A DNA stretch of 6,073 nt from Oscillospiraceae bacterium (GCA_024690695.1 JAILOS010000028.1:1-6073), one strand, 5' to 3'. Positions 1 to 5,134 are shown, numbered from the stretch's first letter. The notes: generated by a model not told the origin, from the sequence alone. Numbers and translations: made by a program.

Positions 1-116
1 AGCAGTCCATCGCCACGGTCTACGACCCGGAGGACTACAGCTCGCACTATCACGCCGTCAAGGACTCCTGGCGCATCTTCAAGATCATGGCAAAGGCCAG
101 GTTCGGAAAGAAATGA
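1..116 (+). CDS. Family 2 glycosyltransferase, C-terminal end (partial)
   Basis: Frame 3 is open from the left edge to a TGA at 114-116 and gives 37 residues ending in a basic tail, with a stretch reading HAVKDSWRIFKIMAK. An 'xVKDSWRIxKI' ending followed at once by a GtrA gene is what I expect of GtrB/DPM1-type family 2 glycosyltransferases, which move a sugar from a nucleotide donor to polyprenyl phosphate on the inner face of the membrane. The catalytic GT-A domain lies outside the window, so the assignment rests on the tail and the neighbour. The stop overlaps the start of the next gene (ATGA, 113-116), so translation of the two is probably coupled. The body of the gene is not visible. Confidence 0.65.
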   Translation, partial: QSIATVYDPEDYSSHYHAVKDSWRIFKIMAKARFGKK

Positions 117-538
117 AAGCTTTTTGGCAGAAATACGGGCAAATCATCAAATACGCGCTGGCCTCGCTGAGCTCCTTCGGCCTCGATATCGGCCTGTTCT
201 ACCTCTTCGCGCGCTTCGTCTTCGGCGGGCTCGGGAATTGGGCGGACCTGGCCTGCACCGTCGCGGCGCGCGCGATCTCCTCGTTTTACAACTTCAACGT
301 CAACAACCGCCTGGTCTTTGACCACCGGGGCGAATACGGCAAGGCGCTGCTGCGCTATTATCTGCTCGCCGTCCCGATGATGCTGCTCTCGGCGGGCGTC
401 GTGAGCCTGCTGGACAGGACCCTCGGCGTCACCGCCCCCGGCCTGCGCACCCTCGTCAAAACCGGCGTCGATACCGTGATCTTCGTGACGAACTACCTGA
501 TCCAGAAAAAATGGGTGTTCAGGAAGAAAGAGGAATGA
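113..538 (+). CDS. GtrA-family polytopic membrane protein
   Basis: The 141-residue product has the size and pattern of GtrA family proteins, thought to help flip or present polyprenyl-linked sugars for cell-surface polysaccharide or teichoic acid glycosylation. Four hydrophobic segments can be seen at about residues 12-36, 43-63, 80-101 and 108-130. Family hallmarks are present: KYALASLSSFGLDIGLF in helix 1, a polar SSFYNFNVNNRLVF after helix 2, and NYLIQKKWVF near the C-terminus, followed by a basic RKKEE tail. The start ATG overlaps the upstream glycosyltransferase stop (ATGA), with a GGAAAG-like sequence before it. That supports both this start and an operon with the glycosyltransferase. 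The exact sugar and acceptor cannot be deduced. No T-rich terminator follows; the repeat region begins 2 bp after the stop. Confidence 0.88.
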   Translation: MKAFWQKYGQIIKYALASLSSFGLDIGLFYLFARFVFGGLGNWADLACTVAARAISSFYNFNVNNRLVFDHRGEYGKALLRYYLLAVPMMLLSAGVVSLLDRTLGVTAPGLRTLVKTGVDTVIFVTNYLIQKKWVFRKKEE

Positions 539-540
539 GG

Positions 541-568
541 AGTTCGGAATTCGGAAGTCGGAATTTCG
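541..568. repeat. Heptamer tract, A-T-T-C-G-G type (4 units)
   Basis: Four consecutive 7-bp units follow the GtrA stop: AGTTCGG, AATTCGG, AAGTCGG and AATTTCG. They resemble, in opposite orientation, the longer AATGAGG/AGTGAGG tract at 1239-1307, so similar heptads lie towards each end of the gene-free region. Confidence 0.65.
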
Positions 569-591
569 CAGGGGCGGCAAGCTGCCGCCCG
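569..591. repeat. Stem-loop, degenerate member of the TAGGGG-edge family
   Basis: GGGCGGCA (572-579) and TGCCGCCC (583-590) form an 8-bp perfect stem with a 3-nt AGC loop. The left edge reads CAGGGG instead of the GTAGGGG seen in the other family members. The stem is nearly the same as the one at 903-921. Confidence 0.7.
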
Positions 592-642
592 TCGGATTAC
601 AGCGGGACCCGGTCAGGGAGCGCAGGGGACGGCGCCCTATGG

Positions 643-702
643 CTTCCCCTTGAGGGGAAGCTGTCAGCCGCTGATCTCCCGCGAGGCGGCTGACTGATGA
701 GG
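643..702. repeat. Composite palindromic repeat, copy A
   Basis: Two adjacent hairpins can be read. CTTCCCCT/AGGGGAAG (643-650/653-660) has a 2-nt loop. GTCAGCCGC/GCGGCTGAC (663-671/686-694) is a perfect 9-bp stem. The stretch 656-702 recurs in inverse orientation at 1041-1084 with three substitutions and one 3-bp gap. This looks like a dispersed, non-coding palindromic element. Confidence 0.75.
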
Positions 703-740
703 TGCCCTTGCTTCCCCGTTTTGGGGGCAGGTTTGGATCG

Positions 741-768
741 CGCGTAGGGGAAGGGCTTGCCCTTCCCG
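741..768. repeat. GCGTAGGGG-edge stem-loop
   Basis: GGGAAGGGC (748-756) pairs perfectly with GCCCTTCCC (759-767) across a 2-nt loop, and the left flank is CGCGTAGGGG. It belongs to the same edge family as 903-930, 985-1015, 1172-1193 and 1333-1377 but has an unrelated stem sequence. Confidence 0.75.
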
Positions 769-796
769 GCGGAGAAACGGTGAATAACAGAAATCG

Positions 797-832
797 TACG
801 GCGAATTCGTGATGATTTACGAATTCGCCGTA
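797..832. repeat. Perfect 14-bp inverted repeat
   Basis: TACGGCGAATTCGT (797-810) is exactly mirrored by ACGAATTCGCCGTA (819-832) with an 8-nt spacer that can add one wobble and one A-T pair. It is the longest perfect stem in the intergenic region and less GC-rich than its neighbours. No U-tract follows in either direction, so it is not an ordinary terminator. Confidence 0.8.
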
Positions 833-902
833 GCTTTATGTTGAAATTGTTGCTTGTCCTGCGCGGGGGTGGCTGATCCGAGGTTCACCGTAAACCGACA
901 GC

Positions 903-930
903 GGGCGGCAGATTGCCGCCCCTACGCGCG
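903..930. repeat. GCGTAGGGG-edge stem-loop (inverse orientation)
   Basis: GGGCGGCA (903-910) pairs with TGCCGCCC (914-921) across a GAT loop, followed by CCCCTACGCGCG, the complement of the family edge. Confidence 0.75.
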
Positions 931-935
931 AAAAT

Positions 936-972
936 GGCCCCCTTCCGCAGAAGGGGGCTGGCGCGAAGCGCC
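936..972. repeat. Double hairpin, C-tract/G-tract type
   Basis: GCCCCCTTC (937-945) pairs with GAAGGGGGC (950-958) around a CGCA tetraloop. It is followed directly by GGCGC/GCGCC (960-964/968-972) with a GAA loop. A related shortened motif, CCTTCTGCGGAAGG, occurs at 1134-1147. Confidence 0.7.
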
Positions 973-984
973 TGGGGGTTTCCC

Positions 985-1015
985 CGCGCGTAGGGAGGCA
1001 TGCCCTCATGCCTCC
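985..1015. repeat. GCGTAGGGA-edge stem-loop
   Basis: GGAGGCATG (994-1002) pairs perfectly with CATGCCTCC (1007-1015) around a CCCT loop. The left flank CGCGCGTAGGG matches the shared edge of the family, but the stem sequence is different from all other copies. Confidence 0.75.
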
Positions 1016-1040
1016 GCAAGAACAGACACGAAAAAGAAAC

Positions 1041-1084
1041 CCTCAGTCAGCCGCCTCGCGGGGGATCGGCGTCTGACAGCTTCC
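1041..1084. repeat. Composite palindromic repeat, copy B (inverted relative to copy A)
   Basis: The reverse complement of this stretch matches 656-702 with three substitutions and a 3-bp gap. Its internal stem is imperfect: GTCAGCCGCC (1046-1055) against GGCGTCTGAC (1068-1077), with one mismatch where copy A is perfect. Sequence outside the 44-47 bp block does not match, which defines the mobile or convertible unit. Confidence 0.75.
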
Positions 1085-1112
1085 TCCCCCCTTTTGTCCC
1101 CTTCGCGGACAT

Positions 1113-1147
1113 TTCCCCCGCCGGGGGAATCTTCCTTCTGCGGAAGG
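1113..1147. repeat. Two consecutive GC-rich hairpins
   Basis: TTCCCCC/GGGGGAA (1113-1119/1123-1129, GCC loop) is followed by CCTTC/GAAGG (1134-1138/1143-1147, TGCG loop). They lie directly beyond copy B of the composite repeat and may be part of a larger element. Confidence 0.6.
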
Positions 1148-1171
1148 GAGCCATATCACGGGCTCGGCCAC

Positions 1172-1193
1172 GGGCTGGGCGCCAGCCCCTACG
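1172..1193. repeat. GCGTAGGGG-edge stem-loop (short form, inverse orientation)
   Basis: GGGCTGG (1172-1178) pairs with CCAGCCC (1182-1188) around a GCG loop, followed by CCTACGG. It is the shortest stem of the edge family. Confidence 0.7.
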
Positions 1194-1238
1194 GAATCTA
1201 TCCGGGCTTTGCGGTGATCCGACACGGGCGCCTCTTCA

Positions 1239-1307
1239 ATTCCTCATTCCTCATTCCTCACTCCTCATTCCTCACTCCTCATTCCTCACTCCTCATTCCT
1301 CATTCCT
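1239..1307. repeat. Tandem heptamer tract, 10 units
   Basis: Starting at 1239, units of 7 bp follow without gaps: ATTCCTC three times, then ACTCCTC and ATTCCTC alternating, ending in a partial ATTCCT at 1302-1307. On the minus strand it reads as repeats of GAGGAAT and GAGGAGT. Units differ only at the second base (T or C). This type of tract is prone to slippage and its unit number may vary between strains. It is too short and regular, with no spacers, to be a CRISPR array. Confidence 0.85.
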
Positions 1308-1332
1308 AATTTTCAAAGGATTTGCGGCAAGC

Positions 1333-1377
1333 GGCGGGCGGAATCCCGGCTCCGCCGGGAAAACCCGCCCCTACGCC
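1333..1377. repeat. GCGTAGGGG-edge stem-loop (nested form, inverse orientation)
   Basis: An outer stem GGCGGG/CCCGCC (1333-1338/1364-1369) encloses an inner perfect stem TCCCGGC/GCCGGGA (1344-1350/1354-1360). CCCCTACGCC follows at 1368-1377. It lies about 24 bp past the clpB stop in the direction of clpB transcription. It could slow polymerase or protect the 3' end of the mRNA, but it lacks a U-tract. Confidence 0.7.
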
Positions 1378-1390
1378 GCCGGGGCCTCCC

Positions 1391-1413
1391 CTGCGTGCGC
1401 TCAGCGCACGCAG
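1391..1413. promoter_or_regulatory. Hairpin with the clpB stop codon as its loop
   Basis: CTGCGTGCGC (1391-1400) and GCGCACGCAG (1404-1413) form a perfect 10-bp, mostly G-C stem. The 3-nt loop is exactly the clpB TGA stop codon. The last four clpB codons thus pair with the first 10 bases of the 3' untranslated region. No U-tract follows, so it is not a classical terminator. It could be an mRNA 3' stability or termination structure. Confidence 0.7.
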
Positions 1414-3980
1414 AGCTCGCCGTTTTCGACGTCGACGGTCAGAGTCGCGCCGGCGGAGAGCTCACCGGAGAGGATGCGGCGCGCCAGCAGGGTCTCCACG
1501 CCGCTCTGCAGGGTCCGGCGCAGCGGGCGCGCGCCGAAGAGCGGGTCGTAGCCGCGCTCGATCAGCAGCTCCTTCGCCGCGTCCGTGATCTCGAGCTTCA
1601 GCGAGCGCTCGGCCAGCCGCGCGCGCAGCGAGGCGCTCAGGATGTCGATGATGCCGGAGAGGTTTTCCTTCGTCAGCGGGTGGAAGAGGATCGTCTCGTC
1701 CAGGCGGTTCAGAAATTCCGGCCGGAAGGCGCGGTGCAGCTCGCGCCGGACCGCCGCGCGGGCGGCCTCGCTGATCTCGCCGCGCTCGTCGATGCCCTCC
1801 AGCAGCGCCTGGCTGCCGAGGTTCGAGGTCAGGATGATGATCGTGTTCTTGAAGTCCACGGTGCGGCCCTGCGAGTCGGTGATGCGGCCGTCGTCGAGGA
1901 TCTGCAGCAGGATGTTGAACACGTCCGGATGCGCCTTCTCCACCTCGTCGAAGAGCACGACGCTGTAGGGACGGCGGCGCACGGCCTCGGTGAGCTGGCC
2001 GCCCTCGTCGTAGCCGACGTAGCCGGGAGGCGCGCCGATCAGGCGCGAGACGGAGAATTTCTCCATATACTCGGTCATGTCGATGCGCACGATGCTGTGC
2101 TCGTCGTCGAAGAGGCTCGCCGCCAGGGCCTTCGCCAGCTCCGTCTTGCCGACGCCGGTGGGGCCGAGGAAGAGGAAGGAGCCGATCGGGCGGTTCGGGT
2201 CGGCGATGCCGGCGCGGGAGCGGAGGATCGCCTCCGTCACCTTCTGCACGGCCTCGTCCTGACCGACGACGCGGCGGTGCAGCAGCTCGTCGAGGTGCAG
2301 CAGCTTCTCCCGCTCGCCCTCCATCAGCCGGGCGACCGGGATGCCCGTCCAGCGGGCGACGATGCCGGCGATCTCCTCTTCGGTGACCGTGTCGCGGATC
2401 AGCGTGTCGGTCCTGCGGTTTTCGGCGGCCTGCTCGGCCTCGCGCAGCTTCTTTTCCAGCGCGGGCAGGTCGGAGTATTTCAAGCGCGCGGCCGTCTCGT
2501 ACTCATAGCGGAGCTGGGCCTGCTCGATGTCGGCGTGGGTCTTCTCGATCTCGGCCTTCAGGCGCTTGACCTCGTCCACGCCGTTCTTTTCGCTCTCCCA
2601 GCGGGATTTCATCTCGTTGAAGCGGTCCTTGGCGTTGGCCAGCTCCGCGCGCAGCTTGACGAGCCGCTCGCGGCTGAGCGTGTCGTCCTCCTTGCGCAGC
2701 GCGGTCTCCTCGATCTCGAGCTGCATGATCTTGCGCCGCACGTCGTCCAGCTCCGCGGGCATCGAGTCGATCTCCGTGCGGATCTGGGCGCAGGCCTCGT
2801 CCACGAGGTCGATGGCCTTGTCGGGCAGAAAGCGGTCCGTGATATAGCGCTTGGAGAGCGTCGCCGCGGCGACGAGGGCGTTATCGTGGATGCGCACGCC
2901 GTGGAAGACCTCATAGCGCTCCTTCAGGCCGCGCAGGATCGAGATCGTGTCCTCGACGGTCGGCTCGTCCACCAGCACCGGCTGAAAGCGCCGCTCGAGC
3001 GCCGCGTCCTTCTCGATGTACTTGCGGTACTCGTCCAGCGTCGTCGCGCCGATGCAGTGCAGCTCGCCGCGCGCCAGCATCGGCTTGAGGAGGTTCCCGG
3101 CGTCCATGCTGCCCTCGGTCTTGCCCGCGCCGACGATGTTGTGCAGCTCGTCGACGAAAAGCAGGATCTTTCCCTCGGACCGGCGGATCTCCTCGAGCAC
3201 GGCCTTCAGGCGCTCCTCAAACTCGCCGCGGTACTTTGCGCCGGCGATCAGCGCGCCCATATCCAGCGAGAAGATCGTCTTGTCCTTCAGCCCCTCGGGC
3301 ACGTCGCCGCGCACGATGCGCTGCGCGAGGCCCTCGGCGATGGCCGTTTTGCCGACGCCGGGCTCGCCGATCAGCACGGGGTTGTTCTTCGTCTTGCGCG
3401 AGAGGATGCGGATGACGTTGCGGATCTCGGCGTCGCGGCCGATCACCGGGTCGAGCTTGTTGTCCCGCGCCCGCTGTACGAGGTCGGTGCCGTACTTTGT
3501 CAGCGCGTCGTAGGTGCTCTCGGGGTTGTCCCCGGTGACCGGGGCGGATTTCACCTTCGCCAGCTCCGCGCTGAAGGCGGCCTTCGTGATGCCGTGGTCG
3601 GCGAAGAGGCGCTTGACCGCAGGGCTTCCGGCGGCGAAGAGGCCGATCATCAGGTGCTCGACCGAGGTGTATTCGTCGCCCATCGAGGCGGCGGCCTTTT
3701 CGGCGGCCTTCAGCACGCGGTCGAGCTCCGGCGAGAGGTAAACCTGCGTGCTCGCGCCCAGCCGCGGCAGCGCGGACACGGCGCTGTCAAGCTCGGCGAG
3801 CAGGGCGTTGGCGTCCACGCCCATGCGCCCGAGCAGCGAGGGGATCAGCCCCCCGTCCTGATCGACCAGTGCGTAGAGCAGATGCTCCGGGGCGATGGTG
3901 CTGTTGCGGTTCTCCTCGGCCATCGCCTGCGCGGTCTGCAGGGCTTCGAGAGATTTTTTCGTATATTTTTCGGCATTCAT
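1401..3980 (-). CDS. clpB: ATP-dependent disaggregase chaperone ClpB
   Basis: This Hsp100 hexamer works in the cytoplasm with DnaK/DnaJ/GrpE to pull polypeptides out of heat-induced aggregates. The 859-residue product is full length for the family. Order of domains: Clp N-domain (about 1-145), AAA+ domain 1 with Walker A GEPGVGKT (205-212), pore loop KYRG (249-252), Walker B DE at 277-278 and arginine fingers R330/R331; the coiled-coil M-domain (about 400-525) that marks ClpB rather than ClpA/ClpC; AAA+ domain 2 with Walker A GPTGVGKT (606-613), pore GYVG (653-656), Walker B DE at 678-679, finger R759 and sensor-2 GARPLRR (816-822). All key residues are intact. No ClpP-binding loop is seen, as expected. 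The ATG follows AAAGGAG. It lies 96 bp after an RHH-domain gene and has no evident promoter of its own, so co-transcription is likely. Confidence 0.97.
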   Translation of the reverse strand: MNAEKYTKKSLEALQTAQAMAEENRNSTIAPEHLLYALVDQDGGLIPSLLGRMGVDANALLAELDSAVSALPRLGASTQVYLSPELDRVLKAAEKAAASMGDEYTSVEHLMIGLFAAGSPAVKRLFADHGITKAAFSAELAKVKSAPVTGDNPESTYDALTKYGTDLVQRARDNKLDPVIGRDAEIRNVIRILSRKTKNNPVLIGEPGVGKTAIAEGLAQRIVRGDVPEGLKDKTIFSLDMGALIAGAKYRGEFEERLKAVLEEIRRSEGKILLFVDELHNIVGAGKTEGSMDAGNLLKPMLARGELHCIGATTLDEYRKYIEKDAALERRFQPVLVDEPTVEDTISILRGLKERYEVFHGVRIHDNALVAAATLSKRYITDRFLPDKAIDLVDEACAQIRTEIDSMPAELDDVRRKIMQLEIEETALRKEDDTLSRERLVKLRAELANAKDRFNEMKSRWESEKNGVDEVKRLKAEIEKTHADIEQAQLRYEYETAARLKYSDLPALEKKLREAEQAAENRRTDTLIRDTVTEEEIAGIVARWTGIPVARLMEGEREKLLHLDELLHRRVVGQDEAVQKVTEAILRSRAGIADPNRPIGSFLFLGPTGVGKTELAKALAASLFDDEHSIVRIDMTEYMEKFSVSRLIGAPPGYVGYDEGGQLTEAVRRRPYSVVLFDEVEKAHPDVFNILLQILDDGRITDSQGRTVDFKNTIIILTSNLGSQALLEGIDERGEISEAARAAVRRELHRAFRPEFLNRLDETILFHPLTKENLSGIIDILSASLRARLAERSLKLEITDAAKELLIERGYDPLFGARPLRRTLQSGVETLLARRILSGELSAGATLTVDVENGELCVR

Positions 3981-3991
3981 AAGCGTTCAAA

Positions 3992-3998
3992 CTCCTTT
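3992..3998 (-). promoter_or_regulatory. clpB ribosome binding site
   Basis: The minus strand reads AAAGGAG, with 11 nt between AGGAG and the ATG at 3978-3980. It fixes the clpB start. Confidence 0.8.
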
Positions 3999-4040
3999 CT
4001 GCGGCGCTTCCGTCAGGATCCGGCCGCGGGCCGCTCTTCT

Positions 4041-4075
4041 GCGGCGCGTCCGGCCTCCCGGGGACTGCGCGCCGC
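4041..4075 (-). promoter_or_regulatory. GC-rich hairpin in the RHH-clpB intergenic gap
   Basis: GCGGCGCG (4041-4048) pairs with CGCGCCGC (4068-4075), starting one base after the stop of the RHH gene. The 19-nt loop includes a CCCGGG palindrome. There is no U-tract. It may be an attenuating or processing structure between the two genes of the operon, or simply high-GC sequence. Confidence 0.4.
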
Positions 4076-4076
4076 T

Positions 4077-4724
4077 TCAGATATGGATCGGCGCGTTGAC
4101 GAACCAGGAATAGTAAGCGGCCTCGACCTCGTGGGCGTCCAGCCGCCCGGTGAGCGCGCCCTTCATCAGCCGGTCGAAGAGCTTGATGTACTCGGAGATC
4201 GCCCCGGCCAGCTCCGCGGACGTGCAGTTTTTATCCGGCGCGGCGAGGCTGCGGACGAATTTCCCGTCGTAGAGCGCGTAGCTGAGCTTCACGCCGAGCG
4301 CGGGCGCGAGATGGCGGTCCTCCAGCGTCTTCCAGAGCCGGAAGAAATCCGTCATCGCGGCGATCAGCGCGGCCGACTGCGTGCGGAACAAGACGCTCAG
4401 CTCGCCGATCGTGTCCTCGCCGCTGCGGTAGAGCTCCACCTCGTATTTGATCGTGGGGCGGTATTTATACTCCAGCGAGCTCTTGAGCGACATCGAAAGG
4501 CTGTTCGGCGCGAAAAAGGGCACCAGCTCGCGCGAGGGGCTCATCAGCTGTTCGATCGCGGACAGCACGTCGTTGATGCGGCGCTCCGGCGTGGTGTAGC
4601 CGACGTACTCGGCCAGGATCTGGTTGATCAGGCTCGAGCGGTTCGTCCCGAGGCGGTGCGCCGCCAGGTCCACCTGCCGCACGACCTCCTCGTTGAGCAT
4701 CAGGCTGTACAGGGTTTTTTTCAT
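4077..4724 (-). CDS. Ribbon-helix-helix domain protein upstream of clpB, putative regulator
   Basis: From the ATG at 4722-4724 the product has 215 residues. The N-terminus fits a CopG/Arc-type ribbon-helix-helix fold: a strand KTLYSLML (about 3-10), helix A (about 12-25), a G-T-N-R-S-S turn (26-31) and helix B LINQILAEY (32-40). Such dimers insert the strand into the major groove. I do not recognise the remaining roughly 170 residues; they look soluble and mixed helical, with no membrane segment, and could be a sensing or oligomerisation domain. An in-frame ATG four codons upstream (4734-4736) abuts GGAG with no spacing, whereas the ATG chosen lies 12 nt from it, close to the 11 nt seen for clpB. 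The gene has a strong promoter and sits 96 bp ahead of clpB, so I infer a heat-shock or autoregulatory DNA-binding protein. The effect (repressor or activator) is unknown. Confidence 0.72.
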   Translation of the reverse strand: MKKTLYSLMLNEEVVRQVDLAAHRLGTNRSSLINQILAEYVGYTTPERRINDVLSAIEQLMSPSRELVPFFAPNSLSMSLKSSLEYKYRPTIKYEVELYRSGEDTIGELSVLFRTQSAALIAAMTDFFRLWKTLEDRHLAPALGVKLSYALYDGKFVRSLAAPDKNCTSAELAGAISEYIKLFDRLMKGALTGRLDAHEVEAAYYSWFVNAPIHI

Positions 4725-4736
4725 GCTGCGGATCAT

Positions 4737-4742
4737 CTCCTT
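4737..4742 (-). promoter_or_regulatory. Ribosome binding site of the RHH gene (decides the start)
   Basis: The minus strand reads AAGGAG, directly touching an ATG at 4736 and 12 nt before a second in-frame ATG at 4724. A ribosome needs several bases of spacing, so the second ATG is the likelier start. Confidence 0.75.
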
Positions 4743-4757
4743 CTCTTTTACAGGCCC

Positions 4758-4786
4758 ATCTTACACCCGAGGGCATAAATTGTCAA
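4758..4786 (-). promoter_or_regulatory. Sigma-A promoter for RHH gene and clpB
   Basis: On the minus strand TTGACA (4781-4786) and TAAGAT (4758-4763) are separated by exactly 17 bp. Transcription should start near 4751, giving a very short leader before the AAGGAG at 4737-4742. No CIRCE inverted repeat and no obvious CtsR-type heptad repeat overlaps it. The AT-rich, phased repeat block at 4792-4828 lies directly upstream. Confidence 0.85.
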
Positions 4787-4791
4787 CGCTT

Positions 4792-4828
4792 TTATATAAG
4801 TTTATATGCAAATTATATGAACGATATG
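4792..4828. promoter_or_regulatory. Helically phased TTATATG-like repeats, candidate RHH operator
   Basis: Four related 7-mers follow at about one helical turn: TTATATA (4792-4798), TTATATG (4802-4808), TTATATG (4813-4819) and CGATATG (4822-4828), with starts 10, 11 and 9 bp apart. The first two also form the inverted repeat ATATAA-GT-TTATAT (4794-4807). They occupy roughly -41 to -77 of the minus-strand promoter. RHH proteins often bind short half-sites spaced by about one helix turn, so this may be the operator of the adjacent gene. It might instead be only an AT-rich UP element. Confidence 0.5.
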
Positions 4829-4861
4829 AAAACACTTTGCGGAAAAATCTGCGCAGGCGGC

Positions 4862-4890
4862 TTGATTTTTCCCTGCGGATTGGGTATAAT
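4862..4890 (+). promoter_or_regulatory. Sigma-A promoter of the tRNA-Ser locus
   Basis: TTGATT (4862-4867) and a consensus TATAAT (4885-4890) are 17 bp apart on the plus strand, 50 bp before the truncated tRNA-Ser at 4941. It is divergent from the RHH-clpB promoter, with the phased repeats between the two. Confidence 0.8.
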
Positions 4891-4940
4891 GGCAGAGCCC
4901 GCAGACGGCGGCGCCGTGCGCGTCCGCCGCTCTTCGATCC

Positions 4941-4980
4941 GGAGGTGTATCGAAGTGGTCATAACGGCCCCGACTCGAAA
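4941..4980 (+). pseudogene. 5' half of a tRNA-Ser gene, truncated after the anticodon loop
   Basis: Forty bases align without gaps to 5135-5174 of the intact tRNA-Ser, with 34 identities including an unbroken 21-base match across the D arm (4947-4967 and 5141-5161). Differences lie in the acceptor arm (GGAGGTG here, GGAGCGG there), the anticodon stem and one anticodon-loop base. The anticodon loop CTCGAAA ends at 4980, and the expected pairing partner of CCCGA (TCGGG) is absent. What follows shows no variable arm, T arm or acceptor 3' strand. The promoter is intact, so a useless half-transcript would be made. A break exactly at the anticodon loop is typical of tyrosine-recombinase integration. 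Confidence 0.8.
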
Positions 4981-5017
4981 CCGAATGGCCATTTTGGAAG
5001 CCTCTTTCGAAAATGTC

Positions 5018-5046
5018 TTGATTTTTCAAGGCTTTCACGGTATCAT
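5018..5046 (+). promoter_or_regulatory. Second promoter, ahead of the intact tRNA-Ser
   Basis: TTGATT (5018-5023) and TATCAT (5041-5046) are 17 bp apart. The 11 bases CTTGATTTTTC around the -35 box (5017-5027) are identical to those of the first promoter (4861-4871). It would supply the intact tRNA-Ser, 88 bp downstream, with a promoter of its own. Confidence 0.55.
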
Positions 5047-5063
5047 ATGGAAGCGATTTTAAG

Positions 5064-5089
5064 GCTTTTCTCTCCTGCTTTTCTCTCCT
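5064..5089. repeat. 13-bp perfect tandem direct repeat
   Basis: GCTTTTCTCTCCT occurs twice back to back (5064-5076 and 5077-5089) in the low-GC spacer between the half tRNA and the intact tRNA. An 8-mer AAGGCTTT is also repeated at 5028-5035 and 5061-5068. Short direct repeats near the integrase end can be recombinase arm-type or Xis sites, but nothing here proves it. Confidence 0.55.
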
Positions 5090-5134
5090 TTTTCCAAGGT
5101 GCTTCGGAGCACACTGCCTTTGCCAATCAAATAC

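Larger units (their letters stand above)
539..1400. other. Gene-free repeat mosaic between convergent genes
   Basis: These 862 bp lie between the convergent gtrA-like gene and clpB. Open frames occur, but they run through palindromes and tandem heptamers (giving peptides such as repeated SSFLIPH) and have no plausible start context, so I call no gene. The content is nearly all small repeats, listed separately: two heptamer tracts, six stem-loops with a GCGTAGGGG-type edge, an inverted pair of one longer element, GC-rich C-tract/G-tract hairpins and a 14-bp perfect inverted repeat. None has a proper U-tract, so no standard Rho-independent terminator is evident for either flanking gene. Confidence 0.8.

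Noticed and set aside
50..580. Minus-strand open frame opposite the GtrA gene
   Set aside because: It is the antisense shadow of the GtrA-family gene, with no domain or start signal.
572..590. Terminator for the GtrA gene
   Set aside because: The 8-bp stem is good, but the following bases (GTCGG) contain no T run; the same stem recurs at 903-921 as part of a repeat family.
1239..1307. Possible CRISPR array
   Set aside because: Units are only 7 bp and contiguous, with no spacers, and no cas genes are visible.
854..1551. Plus-strand open frames through the repeat region
   Set aside because: They cross palindromes and tandem heptamers, have no ribosome binding site and give repetitive peptides. 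Stop-free stretches of this size are expected at this GC content.
4734..4736. Upstream ATG as start of the RHH protein
   Set aside because: It touches the AAGGAG with no spacer; the ATG 12 bases downstream has workable spacing and starts directly at the RHH strand.
1395..4778. Very long plus-strand open frame (1127 codons) antisense to clpB and the RHH gene
   Set aside because: It mirrors the third-position GC pattern of clpB, has a low-complexity composition rich in R, A, L, V and D, and matches no domain, whereas the minus strand encodes an intact ClpB.
4740..4840. CIRCE or CtsR operator for heat-shock control of clpB
   Set aside because: I looked for TTAGCACTC-N9-GAGTGCTAA and for CtsR-type direct heptads near the promoter and saw neither.
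4941..4980. A second functional tRNA-Ser gene
   Set aside because: After the anticodon loop there is no complementary stem, variable arm, T arm or 3' acceptor strand, so it cannot fold into a tRNA.
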